Shown here: one piece after another, positions 25,442 to 34,791 of the stretch
Position numbering within the stretch: the stretch's first letter is position 1
How the letters are laid out: each line of letters begins with the position of its first letter
Source of the DNA: Bacillus sp. OV322
GTDB taxonomy: Bacteria; Bacillota; Bacilli; Bacillales; DSM-1321
Length of the DNA: 64,000 nt
Direction: 5' to 3'
Assembly: GCF_900112495.1 (NCBI RefSeq)
Contig: NZ_FOMA01000002.1
Location: 558,001-622,000 of the forward strand
Position numbers and translations under genes: made by a program
Notes under the pieces: generated by a model
Told to the model about the DNA's origin: nothing
Databases searched by the model: none
The model's input: only the letters and a program-made list of their open reading frames with translations

Positions 25442-27226
25442 ATGTCAAAATCAACTGAAAGCATTGTAAAAGGCGGCGGGTTTCTAGTAGAGGACGTTAC
25501 GTATGACCAGGTTTTTACACCTGAAGAATTCTCTGATGAACAAATTATGATTGCAAAAACGACAGATGACTTCCTGGTAAATGAAGTTCTTCCGCAGGTA
25601 GAATACCTGGAGAAGCATGAGTTTGACCGTTCCGTAAAGCTATTGAAGCAAGCGGGTGAACTTGGGCTTCTTGGAGCGGATGTTCCTGAAGAGTATGGCG
25701 GCCTGGGGCTTGATAAGGTCAGCTCAGCACTGATTTCTGAAAAACTTTCACGTGCGGGCGGATTTTCAATCACTCATGGAGCACATGTTGGAATCGGCTC
25801 ACTGCCAATCGTCCTTTTCGGAAATGAAGATCAAAAACATAAATACCTTCCATTACTGGCAACAGGAGAAAAAATTGCAGCATATGCACTCACAGAACCA
25901 GGTTCAGGTTCTGACGCACTTGGCGCAAAAACAACGGCTAAATTGAATGCTGAAGGCACACATTATATCCTTAACGGTGAAAAGCAGTGGATTACTAATG
26001 CAGGTTTTGCAGATGTATTCGTTGTGTATGCGAAGATCGATGGAGAAAAGTTCTCTGCCTTCATCGTCGAGCGTGAATATCCAGGAGTTTCTACGGGTGC
26101 AGAAGAAAAGAAAATGGGCATCAAAAGTTCATCAACACGCACATTGATCCTTGAAGATGCCAAGGTTCCGGTTGAAAACCTTTTGGGAGAAGAAGGAAGA
26201 GGCCATGTTATCGCCTTTAACATCCTCAATATCGGACGTTATAAATTAGGTGTAGGAGCTGTGGGCGCCTCCAAGCATGCACTTGCCCTTACAGCAGCAT
26301 ATACAAACCAGCGCCAGCAATTCAAGACGCCAATTTCTTCTTTTAACTTAACAAAAGAAAAAATTTCTACAATGGCATCTAAAATTTATGCTGCAGAAAG
26401 CTCCGTTTACCGTACGGTCGGTCTATTCGAAAGCAGGATGAGCCAGCTTACAGACGAACAGGTAAAAGACGGCAAGGAAGTGGCGAATTCTATTGCAGAG
26501 TATGCCATCGAGTGTTCACTGAATAAATTTTTTGCCTCAGAAGTTCTAGACTATGTAGTGGATGAAGGCGTTCAGCTGCACGGAGGCTATGGTTTCATGC
26601 AGGAATATGAAATTGAAAGAGCGTACCGTGATTCCAGAATCAACCGGATCTTTGAAGGAACAAATGAAATCAACCGCCTGCTGGTTCCAGGCACATTCTT
26701 AAAGAAAGCTTTCAAGGGTGAGCTTCCTCTTCTTCAAAAAGCACAAAGCCTGCAGGAAGAGCTTATGATGCTAATGCCGGAAGAGCCTGGTGACGAGCCG
26801 CTGGCGCAAGAAAAGCTGCTGGTGAAAAACGCCAAGAAAATTGGGCTGCTGGCTGCAGGGCTTGCTGCACAAAAGTTTGGCAACAAGCTTGAGCAAGAGC
26901 AAGAAATCCTGGTTAACATAGCGGACCTTGCTTCACTTGCATACGCCATGGAATCTGTTGTGCTTCGTACAGAAAAAGCCATTGCACAATCCGGAGAAGA
27001 AAAAAATCAGCAGAAGCTACTTTATACTCAAATTTTCTGCCAGGAGTCATTCAACCAAATCGAGCAGCATGCGAAGGAAACCTTGGTTGCAGTAGAGACT
27101 GGCGATACGCTGCGTATCATGCTTTCTTCACTGCGCAAATTAACAAGGCATAACCCTGTTAATGTGATTGCTAAAAAACGCGAAGCTTCAGTGAAATTGT
27201 TAGACGCAGAAAAATATGTGCTTTAA
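25442..27226 (+). CDS. fadE: Acyl-CoA dehydrogenase
   Basis: A 594-residue FAD enzyme for the first beta-oxidation step. The acyl-CoA dehydrogenase core covers about residues 30-420, with [12 protein letters not shown] and the [13 protein letters not shown] signature. A C-terminal helical extension of about 170 residues is shared with B. subtilis YusJ/FadE. AGGAGGTAACAAG precedes the ATG. An electron-transferring flavoprotein would be the acceptor; its genes are not in the window. Confidence 0.94.
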   Translation: MSKSTESIVKGGGFLVEDVTYDQVFTPEEFSDEQIMIAKTTDDFLVNEVLPQVEYLEKHEFDRSVKLLKQAGELGLLGADVPEEYGGLGLDKVSSALISEKLSRAGGFSITHGAHVGIGSLPIVLFGNEDQKHKYLPLLATGEKIAAYALTEPGSGSDALGAKTTAKLNAEGTHYILNGEKQWITNAGFADVFVVYAKIDGEKFSAFIVEREYPGVSTGAEEKKMGIKSSSTRTLILEDAKVPVENLLGEEGRGHVIAFNILNIGRYKLGVGAVGASKHALALTAAYTNQRQQFKTPISSFNLTKEKISTMASKIYAAESSVYRTVGLFESRMSQLTDEQVKDGKEVANSIAEYAIECSLNKFFASEVLDYVVDEGVQLHGGYGFMQEYEIERAYRDSRINRIFEGTNEINRLLVPGTFLKKAFKGELPLLQKAQSLQEELMMLMPEEPGDEPLAQEKLLVKNAKKIGLLAAGLAAQKFGNKLEQEQEILVNIADLASLAYAMESVVLRTEKAIAQSGEEKNQQKLLYTQIFCQESFNQIEQHAKETLVAVETGDTLRIMLSSLRKLTRHNPVNVIAKKREASVKLLDAEKYVL

Positions 27227-27246
27227 TTCGTAGGGCAAGCGGAGCC

Positions 27247-27280
27247 GCAGGGATATCCAAGATGGATATTCCTGCTTTTG
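27247..27280 (+). terminator. Terminator of the fad genes
   Basis: GCAGGGATATCC-AAGAT-GGATATTCCTGC, a 12-pair stem with one G-U, followed by TTTTG. Confidence 0.8.
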
Positions 27281-27371
27281 CTTGTGCAGCAGCTGTTTTT
27301 TTGCTGGAAGCATAGCTTATTTTTTGAATTAATGCTTAAAAACGGGTATCCTATCGTTAGGTGGTGAAACC

Positions 27372-27728
27372 ATGGGATTGATATTTTATTGGTATCCAAA
27401 ATGCGGCACATGCAGAAATGCGAAAAAATGGCTGGACGATCATGAGGTTTCTTATGAAGCTGTCCATATAGCAGAAAATCCCCCTTCAAGGGAGCAGATT
27501 GAAGAGCTTTACCTGAAAAGCGGCTTGGAATTAAAGAAGTTTTTTAATACAAGCGGCCAGAAATACAGGGAGCTTGGTTTAAAAGACAAGCTTAAGGATG
27601 CTTCTGACTCAGAAAAGCTGGATATTCTGGCCTCGGACGGAATGCTGCTAAAAAGGCCGATTGCTTCAGACGGAAATCAAGTGACAGTCGGGTTCAATGA
27701 ACAGGAATACCAAAAGATTTGGCAATAG
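27372..27728 (+). CDS. yusI: ArsC/Spx-family thioredoxin-like protein (YusI)
   Basis: A 118-residue ArsC-fold protein with a CGTC motif (YPKCGTCRNAKKWL) and the family GLKDKL segment. It resembles Spx, MgsR and arsenate-reductase relatives. The position between fadE and gcvH fits YusI. It lacks evidence for a true arsenate reductase role, and its partner or substrate is unknown. Start: GGTGG then ATG. Confidence 0.82.
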   Translation: MGLIFYWYPKCGTCRNAKKWLDDHEVSYEAVHIAENPPSREQIEELYLKSGLELKKFFNTSGQKYRELGLKDKLKDASDSEKLDILASDGMLLKRPIASDGNQVTVGFNEQEYQKIWQ

Positions 27729-27810
27729 AAGTAGTTTTTTGCACCAAATCAGAGAAATCTATTTTATACTATAATAGATCATAATTTTACATACCTTGGA
27801 GGGATATACC

Positions 27811-28194
27811 ATGGCAACACCAAAGGATCTTCGTTATTCAGAGGAACACGAGTGGGTAAAAACAGAAGGCGGTAAAGTCCGCGTCGGGATTACACATTTT
27901 GCACAATCAGAATTGGGCGATATCGTTTTTGTTGAGCTTCCTGAAGTGGGAGACGAGCTGAAGGCGGATGAGCCATTCGGCAGCGTAGAGTCTGTTAAAA
28001 CGGTTTCTGAGCTTTATGCTCCAATCAGCGGCAAAGTGGTAGAAGTCAATGAAGAGCTAAATGACAACCCTGAGTATGTAAATGATTCACCTTATGAAAA
28101 GGCATGGATGGTTGTTATTGAGCCTTCTGACAGCAGTGAAGTCGAAAGCCTTATGACTTCAGAGCAATATGATGAAATGACAAACGAAGGATAA
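27811..28194 (+). CDS. gcvH: Glycine cleavage system H protein
   Basis: A 127-residue lipoyl-domain protein. The lipoylation lysine is Lys63 in [11 protein letters not shown]. In bacilli it serves glycine cleavage and also relays octanoyl/lipoyl groups to the 2-oxoacid dehydrogenases, which links it to lipA at 50323. The ATG at 27811 is chosen since TTGGAGGG is the ribosome site; the in-frame TTG at 27796 lies inside that site. The other gcv genes are not here. Confidence 0.96.
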   Translation: MATPKDLRYSEEHEWVKTEGGKVRVGITHFAQSELGDIVFVELPEVGDELKADEPFGSVESVKTVSELYAPISGKVVEVNEELNDNPEYVNDSPYEKAWMVVIEPSDSSEVESLMTSEQYDEMTNEG

Positions 28195-28204
28195 TGCATG
28201 ACGG

Positions 28205-28230
28205 GAAGGCTTCTTGCCTTCTCTATTTTT
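28205..28230 (+). terminator. Terminator of gcvH
   Basis: GAAGGC-TTCTT-GCCTTC followed by CTATTTTTTT. Confidence 0.8.
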
Positions 28231-28571
28231 TTACAGTGCTTTTTTCGTAAAGGCTGCTGCAATGGACCAAGTTGGTTTACTTCAGTCTCGCACTTTACGC
28301 TTCAATCAAACTGATTTAACGCGGTCGCCTTACAGAACTTATTAATAAACAACAGTTTTTTTTAAAAGAGCTTTTTACCAAGAAAGCACTTTGGACACTT
28401 TTTTTCTGTTTTGGGTTATTATATGAACAGGGTGCGCATTTCTGTCCCGTATGGGGCAGTGAATTTTAGAGACCCTGCCTGAAAGCCCGATTCGTTCAAC
28501 TGATCATCAGCGGGGATGAGAGAGCCCTCTGCTGATGGAGGTTCACTTTATCCTTTAGCGGCGGTGATTGC
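28231..28571. other. Gap before yusF
   Basis: No ORF is supported. A 7-base-pair hairpin (CATCAGC 28505-28511 with GCTGATG 28531-28537, with a further GGG/CCC inside) lies just upstream of yusF. It has no T-run and could modulate yusF translation. A promoter-like TTATTATATG is near 28417. Confidence 0.4.
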
Positions 28572-28934
28572 ATGGAATTTGGACAACCCGATAAAGTAAT
28601 TATTGTAGAAGGAACTTCAGATAAAAGAAAAGTGAAAAGTGTATTGAAGGAAGAAGTGGAAATTATCTGCACCAATGGCACCATTTCAATTACAAGGCTT
28701 GACGAACTTGTTGATGAACTGGCTGAGAAAGATGTTTACATTTTAGTTGATGCTGATGAATCAGGGGAAAAGCTGCGCAAACAGTTTAAAAAAGAAATGC
28801 CAGAGGCTTACCATCTTTATATTGACCGAATGTATAAAGAAGTTGCTGCATCGCCGATGAATCATATTGCTACTGTTTTATTGGCGGCAGATATTGAGGT
28901 AAACCCCGTGTATTTAGAACAAAGGATGAATTAA
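28572..28934 (+). CDS. yusF: TOPRIM domain protein (YusF)
   Basis: A 120-residue protein made of a single TOPRIM fold. The metal-binding residues are visible as the glutamate of VIIVEGTSDKR and the DxD of LVDADESG. Single-domain TOPRIM proteins of this type are related to ribonuclease M5. The role of YusF is not established. The ribosome site is weak (GGCGGTGAT). The next gene yusE starts 6 bases later. Confidence 0.83.
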   Translation: MEFGQPDKVIIVEGTSDKRKVKSVLKEEVEIICTNGTISITRLDELVDELAEKDVYILVDADESGEKLRKQFKKEMPEAYHLYIDRMYKEVAASPMNHIATVLLAADIEVNPVYLEQRMN

Positions 28935-28940
28935 GTAATT

Positions 28941-29246
28941 ATGCAAGAGTGGAATGAAGAACAGTTAAATACTTCCTTGAAATGGAATCGGACATTTTGT
29001 TTATACCTTTACACCCCAATGTGCGGGACTTGCCAGGTTGCCTCGAAAATTCTTGCCGTTTCCCTGGAGCTGTTTCCTGATCTGGACTGCGGCAAAATGA
29101 ATTTAAACTATATGGCGAATATTGCAGCTGAATATGAAATAGAAAGTGTTCCCTGCTTATTGGTTTTTAAAGAAGGCAAGCTTGATAAAAAGATATACGC
29201 CTTTCATTCTGTCCCGTATATATACGATATCCTTAAAGAAATATAA
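28941..29246 (+). CDS. yusE: Thioredoxin-like protein (YusE)
   Basis: A 101-residue thioredoxin fold with CGTC at the active site (TPMCGTCQVA) and the cis-proline loop (ESVPCLLVF). It is probably a cytoplasmic disulfide reductase. The gene lies 6 bases after yusF, without a strong ribosome site of its own, so it may depend on coupling to yusF. A strong terminator follows. Confidence 0.85.
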   Translation: MQEWNEEQLNTSLKWNRTFCLYLYTPMCGTCQVASKILAVSLELFPDLDCGKMNLNYMANIAAEYEIESVPCLLVFKEGKLDKKIYAFHSVPYIYDILKEI

Positions 29247-29257
29247 CAAACATCACC

Positions 29258-29287
29258 ATTCTTGCCCAAACAGGCAAGAATTTTTTT
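29258..29287 (+). terminator. Terminator of yusF-yusE
   Basis: ATTCTTGCC-CAAACA-GGCAAGAAT followed by six T. Confidence 0.92.
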
Positions 29288-29444
29288 ATGCAATTTGGCT
29301 GTTCGTTCATTTTGTATTGGGAGTGTCTAGGTAATAGGTCAGGATCGTTTTTAAAGAAAAGTAAAATAATTCAAATTATTTACATAGCATGGAGCAAGCA
29401 TTAATATTTAGGGAGACGAAATAGTAAAGGGCGGATTGTCAGCT

Positions 29445-30708
29445 ATGTTTAAATCTACTGTAAAGCGTTTTGCATCTTATAACCGCAACATCAGAATGCT
29501 GCTCCTGGGCAATATTTTCATACAGTCAGGCCTTGGCATTTTTATGGTCATTTATAATTTTTATATACGGGAGCTAGGATCCAGTGACAATGTGAATGGC
29601 CAGGTCATTTCATACGGATTCGCTCGCGACCGCCTTGCTCTTGATTCCTGCAGGTTTGCTTGGAGACAAAATCGGAAGAAGAAAGCTTCTTATCTCCGGA
29701 GTGGCTGCTACCGGTTTTTTCATGCTCCTGAGATCCATACTTCAAAGTGAAGTCAGCCTATTGGCCATGGCTTTCTTAGCCGGAGGGGCAACAGCCTTTT
29801 TTCAGGTTTTAATCATCCCCCTTTTAGCTGAAAACTCGTCAGTCAAGGAGAGGGTCCATATCTTCAGCCTGCATTTTGCCGTTATGACAGCTGCCAATGT
29901 GGCAGGCAGTCTTTTGGGAGGTGCATTGACCGATATCCTCAAGCTTTTCATCTCTGATCTAAATGCCATCTGCATATCCTTATTGTCTGGGGGAATTATT
30001 TTTCTTTGCTCCATCGTGCCATTCCTGGCCATTGCAAAAGAGTAGCCTAAACCTCTTGAATCCCATGAAAGCGATCCGGCGGGATTTGACAGGAAAAGCC
30101 TCAAGGTAATCATTCTCTTTTTTATCTCACAGCTGCTGATTGGTACCGGGTCTGGACTTGTTATTCCATATCTCAATTTATATTTTGCTGACCGCTTTTT
30201 CGTTTCAAACTCTATGATTGCTATCATTCTCTCGGCTGGACAGGGAGCTACGGCAGCTGCTATGCTTATCGGCCCAAGGTTTGTAAAGCGCTTTGGACAA
30301 GTTAAATCTGTGGATTCTGCAGCTGCTATCCCTGCCATTTTTATTGCTTACAGCATACACCCATCAATTATGGATAGGGCCATCGCCTTTTTATTCCGGC
30401 AGGCATTAATGAATGCCGGAAACCCGATACAGATGTCTTTAATGATGTCGCTTGTCAGCAACCGTTCTAAAGGGCTGGCTAATTCAATGAACCAGATGGC
30501 CTTTAATCTGGGCTGGGCATTCATGGATCCGGTATCTGCCTCTCTTGTCATATCATTGGGCAGCTATTGGGGATATGCCGCTGTATTTTCCATTACCGCA
30601 GGGATTTATTTGCTTGCAACAACCTTTTTCTTTATAGTGTTTAAGTCTTTGTCGAGCCAGCCATCTTTCAAGGAGGGAGTTAGTAAGGAACCAGTATCGG
30701 CTCATTGA
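29445..30708 (+). pseudogene. MFS transporter, frameshifted and interrupted by a stop
   Basis: The N-terminus (MFKSTVKRFASYNRN, then a first membrane helix) is in one frame up to about 29615. The transporter then continues in the +1 frame (SLATALLLIPAGLLGDKIGRRK, the conserved MFS loop between helices 2 and 3), consistent with one extra base or two lost. In that second frame an in-frame TAG at 30043-30045 splits the protein in the central loop (AIAKE then PKPLESHES), and the remaining helices continue to 30708. The total length, about 420 residues, is right for an intact MFS exporter. Two independent lesions point to a true pseudogene rather than a sequencing slip. Confidence 0.82.
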
Positions 30709-30985
30709 CATGCTTCACGGGTGATGCGGCTCATGTAAAAACGACACGAGGCCGCAATGAGCTTCCCGCTTTTTCTTATTTCTTAGGAAATAAAGTCAAA
30801 ATATCAGTTATTTTCGGCGAATAGGCAGAAACGCTTTGAGAATATGTCGGCAATAAAGGTAAATGACAAAAATTACGGCAGTAATTTAGACACTTTTTAT
30901 CTATTCGTGATTTCCTTAGAATGTGTCTTCCTTCGGCGTATTTTTGCAGCAAGAATAACATCGGAAAAAAATCCCAAAATAAAAA
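30709..30985. other. Gap between the MFS pseudogene and metY promoter
   Basis: An imperfect GC-rich hairpin at 30726-30755 (GCGGCTC with GAGGCCGC), followed at some distance by a T-rich stretch, may be the old terminator of the MFS gene. Nothing else is recognised. Confidence 0.4.
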
Positions 30986-31015
30986 TTGACTATCTCCTTA
31001 AGAATATGCTATATT
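30986..31015 (+). promoter_or_regulatory. Promoter of the metY leader
   Basis: TTGACT (30986-30991) and TATATT (31010-31015) with an 18-base spacer, about 40 bases before the S-box aptamer. Confidence 0.65.
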
Positions 31016-31052
31016 TTTGACTAAGCAAAATTTTCTGATTAATTAACTTAAT

Positions 31053-31196
31053 CTTATCAAGAGTGGCGGAGGGACTGGCCCATCGAAGCCCGGCAACCGG
31101 TATATATCATACACGGTGCTAATTCCAGCAGAGTATCGGCTCTGGCAGATAAGGAGAGATAGCAAAGCCTCTTCTTTTTGAAGAGGCTTTTTTGTT
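31053..31196 (+). promoter_or_regulatory. SAM-I (S-box) riboswitch with terminator, metY leader
   Basis: P1 is CTTATC/GATAAG (31053-31058 with 31148-31153). The core has AAGAGTGGCGGAGGGAC, GCCC..GAAGCCCGGCAACC and GGTGCTAATTCC, all standard S-box elements. The expression platform is a terminator AAAGCCTCTTC / GAAGAGGCTTT at 31164-31190 with a T-run. Bound SAM should stop transcription of metY. Confidence 0.96.
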
Positions 31197-31267
31197 TCTC
31201 GTTAACCTTCCAGGAATGATTTCAGACTCAGAGCCATGAATTCATTAAAAGTTGGGGGAGAAGGAAA

Positions 31268-32581
31268 ATGGCAGAAAACAAAAATTATCGTTTTGAAACC
31301 TTGAGTATTCACGGAGGGCTAAAGGAAGATGCTACAGGAGCGAGGGCATTGCCTATTTATCAAAGCAATGCATATTTGTTCAAAGATACAGATCATGCAG
31401 CCGATTTATTTGGACTGAAGGAACCAGGGTATATTTATACCAGAATCCATAATCCGACTGTAACTGCTTTTGAAGAAAGAGCGGCACTGCTAGAAGGCGG
31501 GATTGGGGCTCTTGCTGTTTCAAGCGGAATGGCTGCAATCACACTGGCCATCTTGAATATTGCTTCAGCGGGAGATGAAATTGTATCAGCATCAACTTTA
31601 TATGGAGGCACATATAACTTGTTCGCCAATACACTTCCAAGGTATGGAATCAAGGTTACTTTCGTAAAACCGGATGATCCCGAGAACTTCCGTAAAGCTA
31701 TAACACCAAAGACGAAGGCAATATTCGGTGAAACAATCGGCAATCCAAGCCTTCGTGTACTTGATATAGAAAAGATAGCAGAAATAGCCCATGAAGCAGG
31801 AATACCGCTTATTGTGGATAATACCTTTGCAACGCCTTATTTGTGCAAGCCAATTGAATATGGTGCTGACATTATTGTGCATTCTGCTACGAAATGGCTT
31901 CTTGGCAATGGAACTGTACTAGGGGGCATCATCGTGGATGGAGGGAAATTCGATTGGAATTCCCCGGATTTTCCGGGGTTCACGGAGCCTGATCCAAGCT
32001 ATGGAAATATCGTATACAGTGATGCAGCAGGCCCGGCTGCATTTATAACCAAAGCACGTGTTCAGTTACTAAGGGATCTGGGGCCTTCGCTCAGTCCACA
32101 AAGCGCCTTTCAATTCACTCTCGGGCTTGAGACCCTGCATGTAAGGATGAAAGAGCACGTATCCAATACCGGGAAAATCATTGATTATTTAGAAAACCAT
32201 CCGGCCGTAACATGGGTGTCACACCCGGGGCATAAAGATCACCCTGATAGGAAACTGGCAGACAAATACCTTCCAAGAGGAGCAGGGGCCATTGTCATTT
32301 TTGGGATTGAAGGCGGAAGAGAAGCAGGAGCCAAGCTGATTAACTCCATACAGCTATGGTCACATGTAGCAAATGTTGGAGACGCAAAAAGCTTAATCAT
32401 CCATCCTGCCAGCACAACCCATCAGCAGTTAAATAAAAACGAACTGATTCAATCTGGTGTAAGCGAGGATTTAGTCAGGCTGTCAATCGGCATTGAAAAT
32501 GCAGACGATCTGATTGAAGACCTTGAACAGGCGATTGAACAGGCAACTGGCCTAGCGTCCTTGGCTGTCAAATCTTTATAA
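31268..32581 (+). CDS. metY: O-acetylhomoserine aminocarboxypropyltransferase
   Basis: A 437-residue PLP enzyme of the Cys/Met metabolism family, joining O-acetylhomoserine and sulfide to give homocysteine. The PLP lysine is Lys209 (HSATKWLLGNG). Length and the insert around VDGGKFDWNSPDFPGF fit MetY rather than the shorter MetB/MetC enzymes (about 380-400 residues). The S-box leader confirms a methionine role. It stands alone; metA is not in the window. B. subtilis lacks this gene at this place, as I recall. Confidence 0.93.
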   Translation: MAENKNYRFETLSIHGGLKEDATGARALPIYQSNAYLFKDTDHAADLFGLKEPGYIYTRIHNPTVTAFEERAALLEGGIGALAVSSGMAAITLAILNIASAGDEIVSASTLYGGTYNLFANTLPRYGIKVTFVKPDDPENFRKAITPKTKAIFGETIGNPSLRVLDIEKIAEIAHEAGIPLIVDNTFATPYLCKPIEYGADIIVHSATKWLLGNGTVLGGIIVDGGKFDWNSPDFPGFTEPDPSYGNIVYSDAAGPAAFITKARVQLLRDLGPSLSPQSAFQFTLGLETLHVRMKEHVSNTGKIIDYLENHPAVTWVSHPGHKDHPDRKLADKYLPRGAGAIVIFGIEGGREAGAKLINSIQLWSHVANVGDAKSLIIHPASTTHQQLNKNELIQSGVSEDLVRLSIGIENADDLIEDLEQAIEQATGLASLAVKSL

Positions 32582-32683
32582 TTCCGAAAGAGAGTGCGGG
32601 CATGCATTCTCTTTCTTGGCTGATGCACGAAAAATTGTTTATCAAAGGATTTAAAATTTTTACTAACTTTTAAACGTTATGCA

Positions 32684-32713
32684 TTGACACACTTTCTTTC
32701 TGTATGTTACGAT
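32684..32713 (+). promoter_or_regulatory. Promoter of the metN leader
   Basis: A perfect TTGACA (32684-32689) and an extended -10, TGTTACGAT (TACGAT 32708-32713), with an 18-base spacer. Confidence 0.6.
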
Positions 32714-32773
32714 CACTTTCGTAATTAAAAATGAACATAATTGATGTGAACCGTCAATTACATATATCTGTTG

Positions 32774-32932
32774 CTCTTATCGAGAGAGGTGGAGGGATGT
32801 GCCCTATGAAACCCGGCAACCGGCAAGGATTTCCTTGAAAAGGTGCCAATTCACAAAAAGCTGAAAAGCTTTTAGAGATGAGAGAAAGGCCTTAGCTTAT
32901 CTTGCCTTTCTGCTCATGCAGAAAGGCTTTTT
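32774..32932 (+). promoter_or_regulatory. SAM-I (S-box) riboswitch with terminator, metNIQ leader
   Basis: P1 is CTCTTATC with GATGAGAG (32774-32781, 32877-32884). The core has GAGAGAGGTGGAGGGA, GCCCTATGAAACCCGGCAACC and GGTGCCAATTC. The terminator GCCTTTCTGC / GCAGAAAGGC plus T-run lies at 32904-32932. GAAAGGC at 32884-32890 repeats the terminator 3' arm and can act as the antiterminator. Confidence 0.96.
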
Positions 32933-33066
32933 CTGTTTAAGGCACTGATCTTGGCCTGGCGCCATGCATGCAGAACAGATAATGCGCAATGATATATTGT
33001 AGATGGATACATGATGAGCAAAAGTTTACTATGTTCATAGGCTTATACGGATAAGAGGTGGATTCA

Positions 33067-34104
33067 ATGATAACGGTATCGAAAGTAAGTAAGCTATTTA
33101 AATCCAGCCTGGCAAAAGGCGAACCTATAAAAGCTGTTGATTCTGTAGATATCTCAATTGACAAAGGGGAAATTTTTGGAATTATCGGATATAGCGGTGC
33201 CGGAAAAAGTACGCTGATCCGTATGCTGAACGGTCTCGAAAGGCCGACTGAAGGCTCGGTTCTTGTAGCGGGCAGAGAGATTTCCCGGATAAAGGGCGCG
33301 GAGCTTCGAAGCGCAAGGCAAGAAATAAGCATGATTTTCCAGCACTTTAATTTATTATGGTCCAGGACTGTTGAAGAAAATATCTCCTTTCCCCTGGAAA
33401 TTGCAGGCGTCCCGGCAAACCAGAGAAAAAAAAGGGTCAGCGAGCTTGTTAATCTGGTCGGCCTTGAAGGAAGAGAGCGTGCATATCCCTCACAGCTAAG
33501 CGGCGGACAAAAGCAGCGTGTTGGCATTGCAAGGGCGCTTGCCAACAATCCCAAGGTGCTCTTGTGTGATGAAGCGACTTCAGCACTTGATCCCCAGACT
33601 ACTGATTCCATCCTGGAATTGCTCGTTGATATCAATAAAAGGCTGGGTCTTACCATTGTTTTGATTACGCATGAAATGCATGTCATCCGCAAAATTTGCC
33701 ATCGTGTTGCTGTTATGGAAGGCGGCAGGGTTGTGGAGCAGGGACCTGTGCTGGAGGTTTTCCGAAATCCGGCTGCGCAGATTACCAAGCGTTTTGTCCA
33801 GCAGGTCACAGAACCTGAAGAAACAAAACCGGTATTGGAACACATAGGAGCCCGTTATCCAAAGGGCAAGGTCATACAGTTAACGTTTATAGGGGAAAAT
33901 ACGGAAAGCCCGCTCATTACTGGGCTGATCCGAAACTTCAATATCGATGTAAACATCCTCCAGGGGAAAATTTCTCATACGCAAAATGGCCCATATGGCA
34001 CTCTGTTCATTCATGTTGATGGAAAAAGCGATGAAATCACCCGTGCGATAACGTATTTAAATGAGCAGCAGGTAGGCGTGGAGGTGATATCAAATGCTGA
34101 CTGA
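33067..34104 (+). CDS. metN: Methionine ABC transporter, ATP-binding protein
   Basis: A 345-residue ATPase energising methionine uptake. Walker A (GYSGAGKST), the ABC signature (LSGGQKQRVGIARAL), Walker B (VLLCDEATSALDP) and a C-terminal NIL regulatory domain (about residues 265-340) are all present. The ATG at 33067 follows AGAGGTG; the upstream in-frame GTG is part of that site. It overlaps metI by 11 bases. The S-box leader couples it to cellular SAM. Confidence 0.96.
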   Translation: MITVSKVSKLFKSSLAKGEPIKAVDSVDISIDKGEIFGIIGYSGAGKSTLIRMLNGLERPTEGSVLVAGREISRIKGAELRSARQEISMIFQHFNLLWSRTVEENISFPLEIAGVPANQRKKRVSELVNLVGLEGRERAYPSQLSGGQKQRVGIARALANNPKVLLCDEATSALDPQTTDSILELLVDINKRLGLTIVLITHEMHVIRKICHRVAVMEGGRVVEQGPVLEVFRNPAAQITKRFVQQVTEPEETKPVLEHIGARYPKGKVIQLTFIGENTESPLITGLIRNFNIDVNILQGKISHTQNGPYGTLFIHVDGKSDEITRAITYLNEQQVGVEVISNAD

Positions 34105-34762
34105 TTTACTTCCAAATGTGATTTGGGCAGATATGTGGGCAGCAACGAAAGAAACCTTATACATGACTGGGATTTCATTGGTTGCAACTTTTATTTTAGG
34201 CATTTTGCTTGGAACACTTTTGTTTCTGACGTCTAAGGGCCAAATGTGGGAAAATAAAGTAATCAATGTTCTTATTTCCGCAGTGGTCAACATTTTTCGT
34301 TCCATTCCTTTTATCATCCTGATTATTTTGCTCATTCCATTTACCCTGTTTTTGGTGAAGACCATGCTGGGGCCAGAGGCAGCTTTGCCAGCCTTAATTA
34401 TTGGAGCAGCTCCCTTTTACGCCAGAATGGTGGAAATCGGGCTTCGCGAGGTTGATAAAGGTGTTGTGGAAGCTGCACGATCAATGGGTGCAAAAACAAG
34501 TACAATCATCTTTAAGGTGCTATTGCCTGAATCCATGCCGGCGCTTATTTCCGGCATTACTGTAACTGCAATAGCCCTAGTCGGCTATACTGCGATGGCC
34601 GGGGCAATTGGAGCAGGAGGGCTTGGAAACCTTGCATATTTGCAGGGATTTCAGCGGAGTAATAATGATGTTACTTTTGTTGCTACAATCACCATATTAA
34701 TCATCGTATTTATCATTCAGTTTATCGGAGACATTATTTCATCCAAATTGGATAAAAGATAA
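34094..34762 (+). CDS. metI: Methionine ABC transporter, permease
   Basis: A 222-residue membrane protein with five helices and the EAA loop (EAARSMGAKTSTIIFKVLLPESMP) that docks onto the ATPase. Its start overlaps the end of metN by 11 bases with AGGTGATATC as ribosome site, so translation is likely coupled. It is called metP in B. subtilis. Confidence 0.95.
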   Translation: MLTDLLPNVIWADMWAATKETLYMTGISLVATFILGILLGTLLFLTSKGQMWENKVINVLISAVVNIFRSIPFIILIILLIPFTLFLVKTMLGPEAALPALIIGAAPFYARMVEIGLREVDKGVVEAARSMGAKTSTIIFKVLLPESMPALISGITVTAIALVGYTAMAGAIGAGGLGNLAYLQGFQRSNNDVTFVATITILIIVFIIQFIGDIISSKLDKR

Positions 34763-34791
34763 AAATAAAATGAAATCTGGAGGAATACACA

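Noticed and set aside
28195..28571. A glycine riboswitch near gcvH
   Set aside because: No tandem glycine aptamer motif is present; the hairpins here are a terminator and a small stem before yusF.
32937..33845. A 302-codon minus-strand open frame opposite metN
   Set aside because: It lies wholly antisense to a clearly functional ABC ATPase, has no ribosome site and shows low-complexity Ser/Arg/Leu content typical of a shadow frame.
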